From Phoronis australis (taxonomy: Eukaryota; Phoronida; Phoronidae), in NCBI GenBank assembly GCA_002633005.1, contig NMRA01000008.1:832341-896340 (forward strand): a DNA stretch of 64,000 bases, written 5' to 3'. Both the position numbers and the translations under genes were made by a program. How positions within the stretch are numbered: position 1 is the stretch's first letter; every line of letters begins with the position of its first letter. The notes beneath the pieces are model-generated. The model searched no databases. It saw only the letters and a list, made by a program, of their open reading frames with translations, and was not told the DNA's origin. This document shows, piece by piece, positions 12,822 through 26,110 of the stretch.

Positions 12822-13884
12822 TATCAGCTGGTTTCTAATCACCTTAGTCAATTCAACATGAATGAGTAATGAACCTTCATCCACTGATTACATCCAGGAT
12901 ACTTAAGCCAGTGTTTAAGGAGGGTATAAACACTGAATTTTAAATTTTTGTACAAAAACAGTAAGTTAAATAAGAATGTGGAAAAATGATAAGTTATGTA
13001 GGATCTTGTCCACAAGTCTGTCTTTTAAGCTAGATATCTACAAAGCCATGTCTTTTTAATAAAGTTTATAAAAAAGAAAAATACTTTCATAACAAAACAA
13101 CAATTTTCGTTAGATATAAGTACTCAAGATGAAATCTAAAAATACTGTTACAGTTTTCTACATTGTAATTTCATCCTCACTTTACGCACCTTTTGAACTT
13201 TTACATAAAAACCATAACAGTCTTTTTTATAGACTCTCCAAAAGTCCAAATGCAATCTAGCACAACTTCCAGACCACCACATGCAAAATGTCCCTTGATG
13301 AAAAGGAACAAACCACGTATGGTTGCCGAATTCATTATGCACCTACTTCAATATCCAGGGTGCCAACATGATTATACTGTTTTCAGACAACCATAACACT
13401 CAATGGAGACAATACTCCAAGGACTAAATGCTCATCTGAGAAAACATCTGACAGGGTATAAACAATTCACTTGACAACACATTCCCAAGAGAGATGATTT
13501 AATATTTGCCTGGCATAAATATGTATAGAAAACCAACATGACTGTTTTCACCCTCGGATGCCCTTTATAGTATGAGATCAACAAGATGTAAATTTTGTTG
13601 CATTCCCATTAGGGGAACGCCGACCAATGGCAATTCCACCACACCTGCCTTTGTCTTTCTGACTAATTTCTCCATGGCAGCGATTAAACACCAGACGGGG
13701 TAATTGAGTGCACTCTCAATTTAACATCTGTCTTGCATGTCATGACCTTTAGTGATTACTCCCGAGCAGGGGTTCATCCAGGATTTCGAAAATAGGGGAT
13801 CCAAAACGGGTTTCCCAGTTTCTTATGGCATCCATAGTCAATGACGCATGACTGCATTATATTACTGGGAAGTCAACTTGGTGT

Positions 13885-14080
13885 TCTAAAAGGTCTTTCA
13901 CACTGACTCCAAAGCTTCAGTGTTCAACAAAAGATTGGGTCAAAGGGAACACTTAACTTCAGTCTTAAACTGAAGTTAACAGCGCCAGTTAACTCCGGAG
14001 TAAAAAAGGGGATGTCTTGTTACAATGGGAACACGTAACTTCCATGGAGTTATCTATTTTAGTCAATTAGAATTTTATTA
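13885..14080. mobile_element. Fragment related to the 20359-20868 element
   Basis: AGGTCTTTCACACTGACTCC and the following ACTTAACTTCAG/GAAGTTAACAGCGCC modules match the terminal part of the 20.4-kb element in the same orientation. The match fades after about 14080. Confidence 0.45.
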
Positions 14081-17000
14081 GGTTTGTTAATTGAAAACTT
14101 TGGCAAACATTTAATCGAATTCTACTTCTCTGCCACATTGTGCATTAAAGCGAAAATGTAATATATTTGCAACAATACCTAGGTACCTGTAACCATTAGC
14201 ATCACCTGTACACACCTGCCTTGAGGCAATAATACCCAAGCACACATGCTTATGGAACATTTCCACATCATTGATATGCTCATTAAGCATGTAGCAGGAG
14301 AGAATCTGTATTTTCTTGGCTAAAAGCCAACCATAGGAATCACTGTGCTAATTACAAACATAGCTACTTTCCTATTTAAGACAAGAAAATATGAATACCG
14401 TGAAAAGAAGACCAATTCAAAGGGTTGAATAGCGCACCCACAACTGCACTGCAAACACTTCTAGGGATGTTAATTGGTTTCATGTACCCGGTAAAACAAG
14501 TAATGAAAGTGCCCTGACTGAAGGACACCAGGCGAAATCAACTGAATCAGGGAGCTTAAAAGTGATGGCGAAGTCAATGACTTCTCAGATGACACTGGCC
14601 AGGTCACCAGTGATGGTGCAAAGAACGACCTCGGCATCTCTACTGACACTGTCAACAACATCGACCAACAAAAGAGCAGTGAGAGATCGGTCAGTAAATC
14701 TTGAATATCTTGAGAACAAAGTCAGGGCAAAAAAGGGAAGGCAGACTACACTTTGCGCTTGACGAGATAGATCCTCAAACCAAATTTGAGAAAGATCTGT
14801 CAAGACACGATGGAGATATGGCACTGAGAAAAGAAACCATGAAAGAGATGTTATCAGAAAATCTTGAATAGGTCGAGAACATCCAGCTTTGGTAAAACAA
14901 ATCTCATACTTTAGTTCTTGATGAGAATAATCTTCATACTAGTACTTAACTTGAGAAGAATCTCATTAAGGATCAGGGAGCTCTACCTTCACCAATGAGA
15001 AATAGAGAAATAACTGTCACAAAACTGGCATGATTTCGCTCAAATATCTTAGCGTACAGCGATACTTGTTTTGCATTAATTTCATGTCAATTGACTGAAG
15101 AATGGCACCTGTAGCAGACGTACAAAAAACCCACATCTTTAATGGAGAGGAACTTCGTAGATATAGGGGTTGTTACGGAGTTTGGCCCCTTCCGAAAATC
15201 AACATCAAACACGCTCTTCCCAATAGGAACACAGTTTCATGGTCTCAGGATATCTTTTTCTCCCTTACAATGTCCATTCAACGCAGTGTTCATATTCTGA
15301 GAAATATGATGAAAGTGCCCGAGTCTCATTTTTCAAAATAAAAAATCAATCTCAGGGGTAGAAACTAACTGTACAAGAACTGTTAGGACATACAAACCCC
15401 CTAACCAGGGTACCGATACTTAGGCACTCATACACCAGAAACTGATTAGTGAAATGACCAAAAAAACACCTATAAACCAGATCACACACGTCCAGCCATT
15501 TGCACTGATACCTAAGTTTGGGTAGATTTTAAGTAATCGTGTTTTCTCTGAGCTTCTGCAGTGCATGTTATTCCATAAGGGTGCATGCTCGGAGCACTCC
15601 CCCTTCCACCCCCCCCCCCCTCCTTCCCCCCTTGTTAATGTCGGCTCCTACATCTAAGCATATTTCTTGAACACAGACCATGCAGGTCGAAGGTCGAGTC
15701 ACTGAAGTGTTGCTATTAGCCTATGACAACTACATCAGTAACAAAAGGGTAATTTGTTATAGTAACAGAGTGACCATTGATTCCCAATAACTCCTTCTGC
15801 TACAAGTGAAATCAACAACCAGTTAATGACATCACAGCTTCATAAGGTTGAAAGCACCTTTTGTCACTTAACAATAACGAGTTTGTCAATAACACAACAT
15901 GGACCCCATTAGCAATCATAGCATGAATAGCCAACAAAATTGTGAAGATTTGATTTTTTAATTACTGGGTATAAGTCTTTATCTAGTTTTGACCTGACTG
16001 TTCACTTGAAGGGACGAAGTTAAAAACCATATACAATTCTACTACAACAAATACACAAAACAAACACTATCGAGATAGAAAAAGCTAAACTCACCAAATT
16101 ATGTGTAAGAACACAATGTGCACATCAGAAAAGTCAGCAAAATGTATTTACCTGTAGTTTCATAAGCAAGTAACTACCATGGTGACCTCTGATTCCTTTG
16201 CACTAAATATATTTCTGAATACCAGTGCCACTGAAATGTCGTATGTTTGAACTTTTGAAATAGCTCAAACTTTCACAATCCATATCGCATCACACAGTAT
16301 GTGAAACGGTACACAAGTCAATTTCTAAAAAACAAAGGACAGGCACAACAGACTGCCGAAAAAGTGTACTCTTGACAACTTCGTCAAACGAGTTACGTTT
16401 TAGAAAAGAAGCGCATGTGAAATGGCGAATGGTAACCAAACGGATACTCCAGGCGGCTAAAAGATTATGGTGACAGCAATATCAGCCTAGTCACACCTCG
16501 GCAAAGTCTGTGCAATAACATAGTACTATAATATGGATTACAATTGAAAACCATAAATACAAATGTATGCTGAACAACATCGTAAAATGCAATATGGTTA
16601 GAAATGAATTGAAAATAATGGAAGGACATGTACATATGAACAGAGAGTTTCACAATTACATATGTAAGACTGACTAAGGAATGAATACCGGTATATTGTA
16701 TACGCTTTACGATAGAGAAATTTCATATCAGTTCACTCATGTATAAAATTGGGTTGCTTAAGATGAACACTGTTTCTCACAAAGATATCTGCCAATTTAA
16801 TAAAATTTTAAAAAATAATTCTCCCACAAATTTTCTCACTCTCCTCTCTCCCAATTCTCTCAACCTGACTTCCTTCCCGTTTAATAATTTCTAAACTTAA
16901 TAAATTTTTCAAAAAAATAAATAAGGTAACCACAGTGTACTACTTATAACATTTTAATGGATAAAAGACCACATCAAAGAAATTATTACAATCAATGCAA

Positions 17001-19685
17001 AAACTGATAATAAAAAATGCTGGGTTTCCATGGAATACAGTCTATATGTGAGAGACAGTGAAATTAGTATCCAACCTCCAGTACTCCACAAACTTTAAGG
17101 TAATTTGAATTTTAATTACCATCAAGCTAATAATTTACAATCAGTTCTGAACAGCTCCCTCGTAACATCAAGGACCTTCTCAACAACACAAGCATAGTTT
17201 ACCTGACAAAAATCTCGTCACTCTGAAAAGCTTAACCTCATTGAATACCACAAGGTTCACTAATGTTGACTGGTTGAGACATAATCTGTGTAGTTGTTTG
17301 AACAAACCAAACGATGAGTAAAAAACAAACAAAAGACCGAGTTATCATGGGAACACAGGGTCAACAGTGCAGTGTCATCATGCACAGAGATGTCAAAAAT
17401 CAACACTGAAAAGCTGCGAGACTGGACAACCACAATATTTACAGTAGTAACACCTGAGCAAAATTAAAAGAGTGCAAATTTATTTTCACGGGCTGAACAT
17501 ATCATTAGGTCATTTTCTAGAGTACAACTATACAACAGTATTTCAATAATTTGTCTTGTGAAGTAGAAAAAATGGAGGTCTTTTCAAAAGAATGTCTTTT
17601 CAAACATATGGCTTAAGATTTTAAACATGGTTCAGGGCTTTTCAAACATCAGGCTGAAGATTTACAAACATGGTGCAAAACTTTTCAAACATTCAGCAAC
17701 ACTATGCTTGATTTCATGCAGTGAAAGACACTATACCTCCTCACAACTGCAATGCACCATTCATTTAAATTTATCCTGCTATTCTGTTGCCTTTCAGGGG
17801 TGCTACCCACAAAAGTGCCACACCCATGTATTTTGAAATCGTGGAAATATTTCAAGAATAAATACACAAGATTCAACATTTTCACCACTACCTTGACCAG
17901 GTAGTAAGGCCAAAAGGCAGCCGTGTATAATTCTGCGCATCAAATCTGTCACATGAACATCCAACAATGGGACATGAAGTTGCTTGATTTAACAAGTGAT
18001 TTAATAACTATCAAATGCATTAATATTGCCTGCCAATTTTTGTATGCATTTCATTACTCTCCATCCGTTTTCTAATGCTACATAATATTACTTAGCATTG
18101 TGGTGTGACAAATCTTGCGAAATACTCAATATTAAGCGGGGTGAGTTGACATAACGCTTTCCTGGACTTGACAGTCTCTCGCTAGTGTAAAACGGAACTG
18201 CTTAGTAACAAAGTGTAATAATCAATATGTTGTCGAGAAAATAAGGATATGAAATGGCCATTGGAATAATGGCGATGTGTAAGTGGTCTTAACATCAGTT
18301 CAATAATGAAGACCACTCATGTACTATACAATCATGTCCACACTTTAGTTACAACAACATTCCCTACAGCAGCTTGGCTCCTGGTCATCGCTCGTGTCCA
18401 CACTACCCACCTGACATGACGATATCAGCACTCCACGAATGCCGAGCTTTGTAAAATGGCTGATGTTTTTTGCACTTCTGATGTTAAGTTTTTGTATGTC
18501 TCTGTCTTGTAGTTGTGGGATCAAGAGAGGACGAGCAATATAAAAATATGTTAATAACTTGACCAGATTTGTTTGATGTGAATGTCCAAGATGAAATCTC
18601 AAAACTCTGTTACAGTTTCGAAATTATCACTTCATTTTCGTTTTATGCAACTTACGAAATTTTTCATAAAAATCATAAAAGTAGCCTCTCGTGTAAAAGC
18701 GGAAGATTTAAAAGCAATCCCTAATGGCATTTGGGGGAACACTACATAAACCATATCAAAGTACTGTCTAGAAGTTTCTCATGAATCAAATCAACCATTT
18801 CTAAAACATGATGTTCCCAAGGAAAAGAAAATTCGGTCATTTTTCTAGAAAATGTACAGCTGTGCAAAACTGATGTCTAACAGATGCAAAACAACAAACG
18901 CTAGCAACAGCTAGAGCACATTTACAGGTTTTCCATAATTACTACAGACCAAAACTCTCATTTTGACAGACCTCATACATAAAAGTTACTACCAAAGGCG
19001 GTACAATTTTCCTATCCCCTAGAGAAGATTTACACCCATATTCTAGAAAATGTTTTTTCTTTGACAAAAATTGACAGAGAGGATTAAACCTTTTCAGAAT
19101 GCATCAGACAAGCAGGCTAAGAATTGAAACTTATATATTCAACTTCAACAAAAGTATTTGGTATTTATAAAATTTAAAAATTCAAGGTTTTCAGGGTTCC
19201 TAATTAACTTCTGGGGATTTTTAAATGTGTCAAGTGCTTCGGTAAATACCGGCCAAAATTATCATTTGGTTAAGTGCTTTTTAAATATTTGATAAGATCA
19301 ACAGCACAGACTGTAGCTAAACGCGACAGTGTTCTGCAGCGTGGTGTACAACTGTTCAATAGCATGAGACTGGTAACACAATACGCGGCGGAACATTTAT
19401 ATATCACTAATATATTACCACTGGGTTTCTAACCTACAAATTAAACATTAATTCAAATGAAATGAATTTTGAATGCAAACCAAACCTTTAGAAGACAGCG
19501 TACCTACTACAGGTTAGCAGGTACAACAAGCAACACATGAGGCTTATTAGCACATCACACAATGGGGTATGTCATAAAATAGGGGGTCATTGCAGGGTTG
19601 AACAATTACCTTTTAGTTCACTGCATTCAAGCCAGGTACAAACAGGCTTAACAAGACCTGACTAAGAACCTATAGACAGATACAA

Positions 19686-20108
19686 GGTACCTAAACTACA
19701 CAGTCAACAGACTCATAACATGACTCATGGACCTGCAAACACCGTCCACTGACTCACAAACATGGGAACGGACTCAAAAACACGATCCACGCACCCAAGT
19801 ACACGAGACACGGACTCATACTTACGAGGGAACACGGTTAACGGACCGCCAAACACGGGCCACGGACTCATCGGCTTCCTGGGTCAGTTGACATCTTCAT
19901 TTTGTCCGTGACCCGTGTTTGACGGTCCGTTAACCGTGTTTCCTCGTGAATATGAGTCCCGTGTCCCGTGTATTTGGGTGCGTGGATCGTGTTTTGTGAG
20001 TCCGTTCCAGTGTTTGTGAGTCAGTGGACAGTGTTTGCAGGTCCGTGAGTCATGTTCATGCGTCCGTGCCTGTGTTTATGAGTCCGTTGACCGGGTAGTT
20101 TAGGTACC
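19686..20108. repeat. Long hairpin built from a ~21-bp minisatellite
   Basis: The left arm 19686-19866 and right arm 19905-20108 are inverted repeats around a 38-nt loop; both outer ends are GGTACCTAAACTAC. Each arm is itself made of ~20-22-bp degenerate units of the type CAAACACGGGCCACGGACTC. The right arm is about 22 bp longer, equal to one extra unit. Confidence 0.9.
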
Positions 20109-20358
20109 ATGAGATAGCACCTTGACTTCACAAGTTCACATGCAACTTTCTATATAACACAACTGTTCTCAAACTTTATTCATAAAAACTGACTGTTTTA
20201 ATAATATTTCCAGCAAAATACCTCATCTTCATTCTCGGGGAACTTCAGATACGAAATATAGTAAATACAGCGAGAAAAAGATTTAGCAGAATCACCTTCA
20301 ACCATGTGGAAATTTGTTTACTTCTTATCCGAGATCAAAGGTTACACGGCTGTCACTT

Positions 20359-20868
20359 AAGGCCCTTTCATACTGACTTAAAACTCTGGTCTGAGCAGAT
20401 TGTCGATGTTAAAGCAGCGCACTTAACTAGACCGCTCATACTGGCTTCTCGGTTAAGTTAATGAACATCGAAGGAAACGGTAGGTGATGCTGTTGTCATC
20501 GAAGTTATGGCAAGGTAGCGCTGCATGCTAAGATTTTTTTCAATGTGACAGTTTGGGAAATTCATTACATGTGGTAATTGACATTAAACTTATTTTTAAA
20601 TTGATTGGTCATTATTAGAGCAAAATATAAGCAGCTATTAGTGACGGCACTGCCCTGTAACTGTTGATGATAACAGTGGCACCTGGTGATAACTTCGACT
20701 GGACCGAAGTTAACTGTTCATACTGCACCACAGCGTCGACGCTGTGCTATTAAATCCACCTGTTAACAGCAATGCTGGAGCTGTTAACTGCGATCCAGGA
20801 CCAGAGTTAAGCGTTCATACTGACCGCAACTCCCCAAAACGTCGACGCGTTAGTATGATTAAGGCCTT
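20359..20868. mobile_element. Non-autonomous TIR element, AAGGCC...CATACTG ends
   Basis: The left end AAGGCCCTTTCATACTG and right end TAGTATGATTAAGGCCTT are imperfect inverted repeats. TTAA occurs next to both ends (20357-20360 and 20869-20872). The interior repeats GTTAACT and GGACC(G/A)AGTTAA modules and has no coding potential. Relatives lie at 10227-10540 and 13885-14080. Confidence 0.6.
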
Positions 20869-23004
20869 TTAAACTGAATCCCTCCCAGGCATATATCAGT
20901 TCCATATGTTACCCTAAGTCTTTTTAATCACCATTAGTTGTGATAACATGAAGCCAACGAGGTGTATCATACAAAGGTGCCGTGGAAAACGAATAGAAAA
21001 CGTAGGTTTGATCCTAAGGGAGTTGACTGCGACTGCATGCATACGACCATACACCTTCCCATATAGTCCCATGCTCTATAGTCACATACTGCAGTCATAA
21101 ACATTATTCTGAATGTATAGAGAAGACTTTAGATTTAGGAGATTGTAAAGATAGACAAGCACTTGTTAACACTACACACACAAAATACACCAAACATTTC
21201 GTGTCAGGAAAGTCTTCCTAATACTCGTTCACTAACTGACTAAAATGTAAGCATCATTGCTAGTTGCAAAAAACGAAAGTCATGGAATGGTTGCAAGCAT
21301 CACTTTTGCAGGCTAGTTTGGATGCTCATGAGAAACCAGGTCACAAGCTCTTTGCATAGATGTTGATAGATAGGCGTATCCATTGTTTATTGTTTTTCTT
21401 TCTTACAATTAAGATAGTGGCAAGCTTTATCCATAGGTTGCTGATGTGCATCCAAGGTGTGATAACAATGCAACCTGTATTGTTATGTCGAATAAAAACG
21501 CAACAAAGGAAAACAACGGAAGTGTTCCATCGGCAATAACCATGCAACACTTACGCCCTGTCTCATGGATCTTGCAAATTAAACAATACCTTGCGACATC
21601 CATATGACATCATTAGGCACGGGTGGTGGTTTGAGTTAGGTCATCACAGCTGGCGTTTTTATCAGCACTTTTGTAGCCAGACCGCTTACTTCAAAGGACA
21701 CACATGCGCACGATTAAGAAGCATTCTAATCAATCCACGACCGTGAGTGAACACGTTGACATCAATTTCTCCTAAAAAGTGATTCAGGAAGTGAGGAAAC
21801 AAAGTAACTCCTGATAATGAAAAAAGCCAAACACCGTTCTTCAGGTGACCTCTGACCGTCGTATCTGCACTATGCGATCTTTGCTTCGAATGATGTTTTC
21901 CCCGTAGTCCCAATGCTAAAAATGCACACAATAGCTAAGAATTCTGAATAGTTTTGGATTTTGCCATTGTTAAGCCAAGCATGCGCAGACTGGGCTCCTG
22001 TGACCAACTTCTGTGCTGATCCAGTTTCTAATAATGCCAAGTAAATAGCACTGATGTGAATCAGCTCATATTGTGACATTTGTTCTGTGACATTACTTGT
22101 CCCATGACAACTCATTTGATGTCAAGCAGTTGTCCTGCAAAAGGGGACTATGCTATCATATTTCTTGTGGTGTCCAGTAGATCAATTCTCAGACAAAATA
22201 GGTGTTAATGCAGAGCTTTTTGAGTTAATAACAAAAGTAAAGCAATTCAGTTGATTACTGCCACAGAAACCCTATTGAAGTCAGATGAACCAGTGATTAA
22301 CTGAGACTTCAGTGAGTACTTCAAACTAAAATAAATAAACAGTCAATAGAGGGTTACCTGCCTGGTATTTACCTTCTAACAATGACAGGGAAAAGTATAA
22401 AATGGAACAAGCCAGGCTAAGGTAAATAGAAAGCACAGGTGCAAGGAACCAGTCCAAAAGGAGTTAATTAGCAGGGATTTGGCCAAAAGTCTAGTCAGGC
22501 CTACAACTTGTAAACAGAGACAAACTTGAAAAGTCAGCTGGGTTTATCTTTGGCGTCCACTCAATGCCATGCCATAGGGGCACTAAAATTCCCGAGTACG
22601 CAACATTATGACTATAAGGTCTAAAAAGCATAGTTCATTTTGGCTTGTGTTTTCTGTTGAAAACAGTTGAATGAAAGGGCCACAGTTCATCATAACTTCA
22701 GTGGAAACTGACCCTCTAATCATAAACTGTACAGCCTGGACTTACTGCTATAAATGAGACACTCAATCGGTCATCATGGAAACGAAGTCATTCAGCTATT
22801 TACCTGCAGTGCAATGAAGAAAAGTTGAACTAAAAATCTTGATTAATTAAGGAGCAGTAGGACCGTGGGCGACAATATGATAGATTGGGAATACTCCGTA
22901 AATGTCACATTCACGCAACAGAGCAGGGATACTTTGCATATGTTACATTCATATTTCAATCAGAGAACACGATGGATACTTTTGGTCATCCAGTTCAGTA
23001 AATA

Positions 23005-23260
23005 ATATGTAGAAAATTAAATCAATTACTGGACTTACGGATTGAGTTGGCTACGTTGCGTCCTCCTCTCGAGGACTTCGGCAGGCCACTGTTATGTCAC
23101 TTGACTCAGTGCGATCGGTAGCACAGTTCACGTAAACTGGGCTGTCGATCACATGACGAGTCACGTGACATCTCAGTGGCCTACCGAAGTCCTCGAGAGA
23201 AGGACGCAACGTAGCCAACTCAATCCATAAGTCCAGTAACTGAGATAATTTTCTACATAT
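23005..23260. repeat. Near-perfect 256-bp palindrome
   Basis: Arms 23005-23130 and 23136-23260 pair around CACGT. The outer ends are ATATGTAGAAAATT and AATTTTCTACATAT; the inner parts include TTGGCTACGTTGCGTCCT and CTCGAGGACTTCGG with their complements. A 16-bp direct repeat, CATATTTCAATCAGAG, flanks the structure at 22950-22965 and 23256-23271. This is a foldback MITE or a hairpin insertion. Confidence 0.88.
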
Positions 23261-25408
23261 TTCAATCAGAGCTAAGCATGCCAAGTAACCCCGTATCTGA
23301 TACAATTACTGCTCTACCTATTCCCACAAAATTAAATAATTAATTTTATCCTAGAGGCAGGGACGAGCGAAATAAGTAGACTGGTCAGAACCATCGTCAG
23401 AAGAATATGCAAAGACAAACTTAAAAACACGTATTTAAATATTTTGGCTTCCCAAGTACGTTTTTCATAGGTACTGTGTCGGCATACAAATTGTGCATAT
23501 GGTGTGCAAATTATAGCCACACCTTGAATGATTAAAAAGTAAAAATGGCGACTGTTCAGATTAAGAGAAAGGTAAAACATTGAGAACTAATTTTGGATGT
23601 GCTAAAAATTTTAATGCAAAATTTTAGAGTGTTTATTGTAATCTTTATTAAGGTTAGTATGAAGAACACTAGAAAAATTACGAATTCCACTAACTTCAGA
23701 ATATCATACATCAGAAATACTGAAACATTCATATCCTTTGTGTATTGCTCTCCAAAACGCTGCCAGGTCACTGTCATGATTTTCATCAAAAAATCAAACA
23801 TTCCATAATTTGAAAACGAAATAATAATTTAGAAAACTGAGTATTTTTGAGATTTCATCTTGAACATTTACAAGCAAAATTTGGTTATATTATACTGTTA
23901 TCAATTGTACTTTCCTGTTTCGCTAAATTTTATTAGAAATACATGCTGAATGTGATCCAATCAATCACAGATTGGTGGAAACTAAAAATAACCAATTTCT
24001 ATACAAATGTCTGCTTTGATAAAATACAGACCTTTATAACATCCTGAGGATATTTGTCAAAATACACAGACTGTGCACATTTCTCAAATCTAACATTCAA
24101 GTCACTGAACAAGTCAGGTCATTAAAAATTAAATTAATGGTGTCTACACTTACCATGCTAATAAAAAATCAAAGAAACAAAATTGTGAAAATTTTCCATC
24201 TTGCAACTACCCTTAGTGATCCAAACTGACGAAATTCTGGTAAACAGGCAGTGATCAGTTCTGAATGGCAACAATACAGGCACACGACAATGTGGGTGAA
24301 ATGCAGTCAACGAATGTTCAATGCACTCAAAACAAGCACCAATGAGCTACATAATTAATATAGATGTAAAGATTAAATTTACACTAGCTCTATTACCCTG
24401 GGACATGACAAGTACTCAACAGCTAAGAGGCAGAGTAGGAAATGCGCACAACAAGAATCCTACGAAGAGTGACAGTTCTACTATCAGAGTTGCCTCTATC
24501 GTGGAAAGTTTTTACCTATAATTTGGTATTTGTTTTAGTGCTCGTAGGCCTACCAATATTCTCAGATGCCACTCCATCCATCCAGGTAGGACTGAACAAC
24601 AAAATACAGTTAAAAATAGATGTGGGTGACAAGCTTAGAACTAAATAAGAAGAAGCTCAATTTTTCCTAAGTCAATGGTATCGTAACTTGATTTGTGATC
24701 ACCTCACAGCAAAATTAATATCACAATACAGAGTGACTAGAGTTGTCCGAGTATTATATAAAGGAACATTCCCTCAGAAACGTAATTCTGCCGAAACGTG
24801 CAATCCAACCACTAGCTCCACAAAAGCAGCCCAATGTCCAACTGCTGAGCCACAAATCATGTGTTGACTAGTAGAATATTATTTAAGCATATTTAAATTA
24901 ATGATTTTAGAGAATGTCTGTCAAGAAACTTTTTTAATTGTCACATAGCACAAAATGCTTTTCCATGTTCAAGGTCTGCAACGCAGCTACCACCAAAAGA
25001 TATTTTGAAAAATTCTGGCCATTCGCAACAGTGTTAGAAGCCCTTGAAACATTAAAAAGGCAATTTAGGAACTTTTTTAAGAAATTTGCAAGATATTCCT
25101 ACAGAGAAATGAAACTTTGATTTTAGTTCAACAGTTGAAGTAGATATCTACGGGGCGAAATGTGTGTGCTTGCTTACGTACTAGTATCATTGATAGTATA
25201 TACACCATGCAATAGAACAGTACTACATTTGTACAGTAGCTGAAAGTTCGATTTCTAGTTGAATAGCAGTTGAACACACAAAAGAGATCCAGAGTGAAGG
25301 AAATAACACCACTTGAAGCTTCTTGCACAATAGGGTTTAACAGTCCATGAATTTTCTAGGCTGAGCAAGTATTCCAACGTTTTTGATGTTACGGGTAATT
25401 GGATAGGT

Positions 25409-25516
25409 GGGTCCCTGACTTAAAAGTAAATTTGAGAACCAGTGGTTCCCACAGAATATTATCTGTGATTCGGTGGGAGTAAGACTGGTTCTCAAGTCAG
25501 TTTTGATCAGGGACCC
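25409..25516. repeat. Small foldback element with 11-bp direct flanks
   Basis: TTGAGAACCAGT and ACTGGTTCTCAA pair inside, and GGGTCCCTGA/TCAGGGACCC pair outside. CCCTGACTTAA occurs directly at 25413-25423 and 25514-25524, partly overlapping the outer arms. Confidence 0.7.
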
Positions 25517-25911
25517 TGACTTAACCGACTATTATTACCTCATTTGTTCTCCAAAAACACAGATCACTTATCTTGGAGAGACAGTTTTGTGGGTTGCTTA
25601 ATGGTAATGCTCGCAGTCCGCAAAAGTGATAATTTGGGCCAGCAAAAGGCCTGCACCTTGGTCCTGCATGCACTTGGAAGTTGAATTGTGCAAAGAAGAA
25701 TGACCGACGACACAGAGATGATAACGAACAGGACACTGTGTNCCCCCCCCCCCCACCCATTCAAAATTGGTAGTGGGAGTGTCGACTGTTCAATCACAGA
25801 CTACACACTAGCGTGACTGTGGACATCCTCTTGAGGCTGAGCCAGTCAAGTGAACATTTATTAAACGAGGCGCCGGGGAACATCCGACAACAAAAACGTA
25901 AACAAAATTAC

Positions 25912-25951
25912 CTTCCTCTTTTTCAACTCCTTCGCTTTCAAAAAATTCCAT
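25912..25951 (-). CDS. ANKRD55: Proposed first coding exon of the ANKRD55-like gene
   Basis: Minus-strand ATG at 25951-25949 opens MEFFESEGVEKEE and ends in phase 1 at GAGGAAG/GTAATT. Joined to the exon at 2399-2283 it gives an acidic N-terminus continuing as D-G-S-D-E-E-L-T-M, of about the right length before the first ankyrin repeat. The match of phase, donor and acidic composition supports the link, and the CpG-containing stretch immediately upstream (25952-26110) fits a promoter. The price is a first intron of about 23.5 kb. No in-frame ATG lies upstream in the same open stretch. Confidence 0.5.
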
Positions 25952-26110
25952 ATCCACTTTCACATTATGCCGGCGGTTTTCACAAAACAACACGCTGTTT
26001 TGATTTTCATGTCGAGTCTTCGTGTTACACCACTGAAGATCCGCTCACCGAACTCAATCGATCTCCGCGAACTCTGAGAGCGGAATATTGATGTACCGTA
26101 AGTGAAAGTG
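25952..26110 (-). promoter_or_regulatory. Candidate promoter/5' UTR of the ANKRD55-like gene
   Basis: This short stretch is clearly richer in CpG (CCGGCGG, TCGAGTCTTCG, CCGCGAACT) than the AT-rich sequence around it and lies directly upstream of the proposed start exon. No TATA box stands out. Assignment rests on position and composition only. Confidence 0.3.

Larger units (their letters stand above)
12824..25911 (-). other. Intron 1 of the ANKRD55-like gene, right part
   Basis: No exon was found. It holds dispersed-repeat copies (about 13115-13420, 18580-18830, 23570-23890), a fragment related to the 20.4-kb element (13885-14080), a C-rich tract (15600-15630), the hairpins at 19686-20108, 23005-23260 and 25409-25516, and the TIR element at 20359-20868. 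The stretch 14560-14880 contains coding-like but repeatedly interrupted frames in both directions and is probably a decayed sequence of unknown origin. Confidence 0.45.

Noticed and set aside
14470-14880. Coding-like frames on both strands
   Set aside because: Repeated stops and no family match; at most a decayed sequence.
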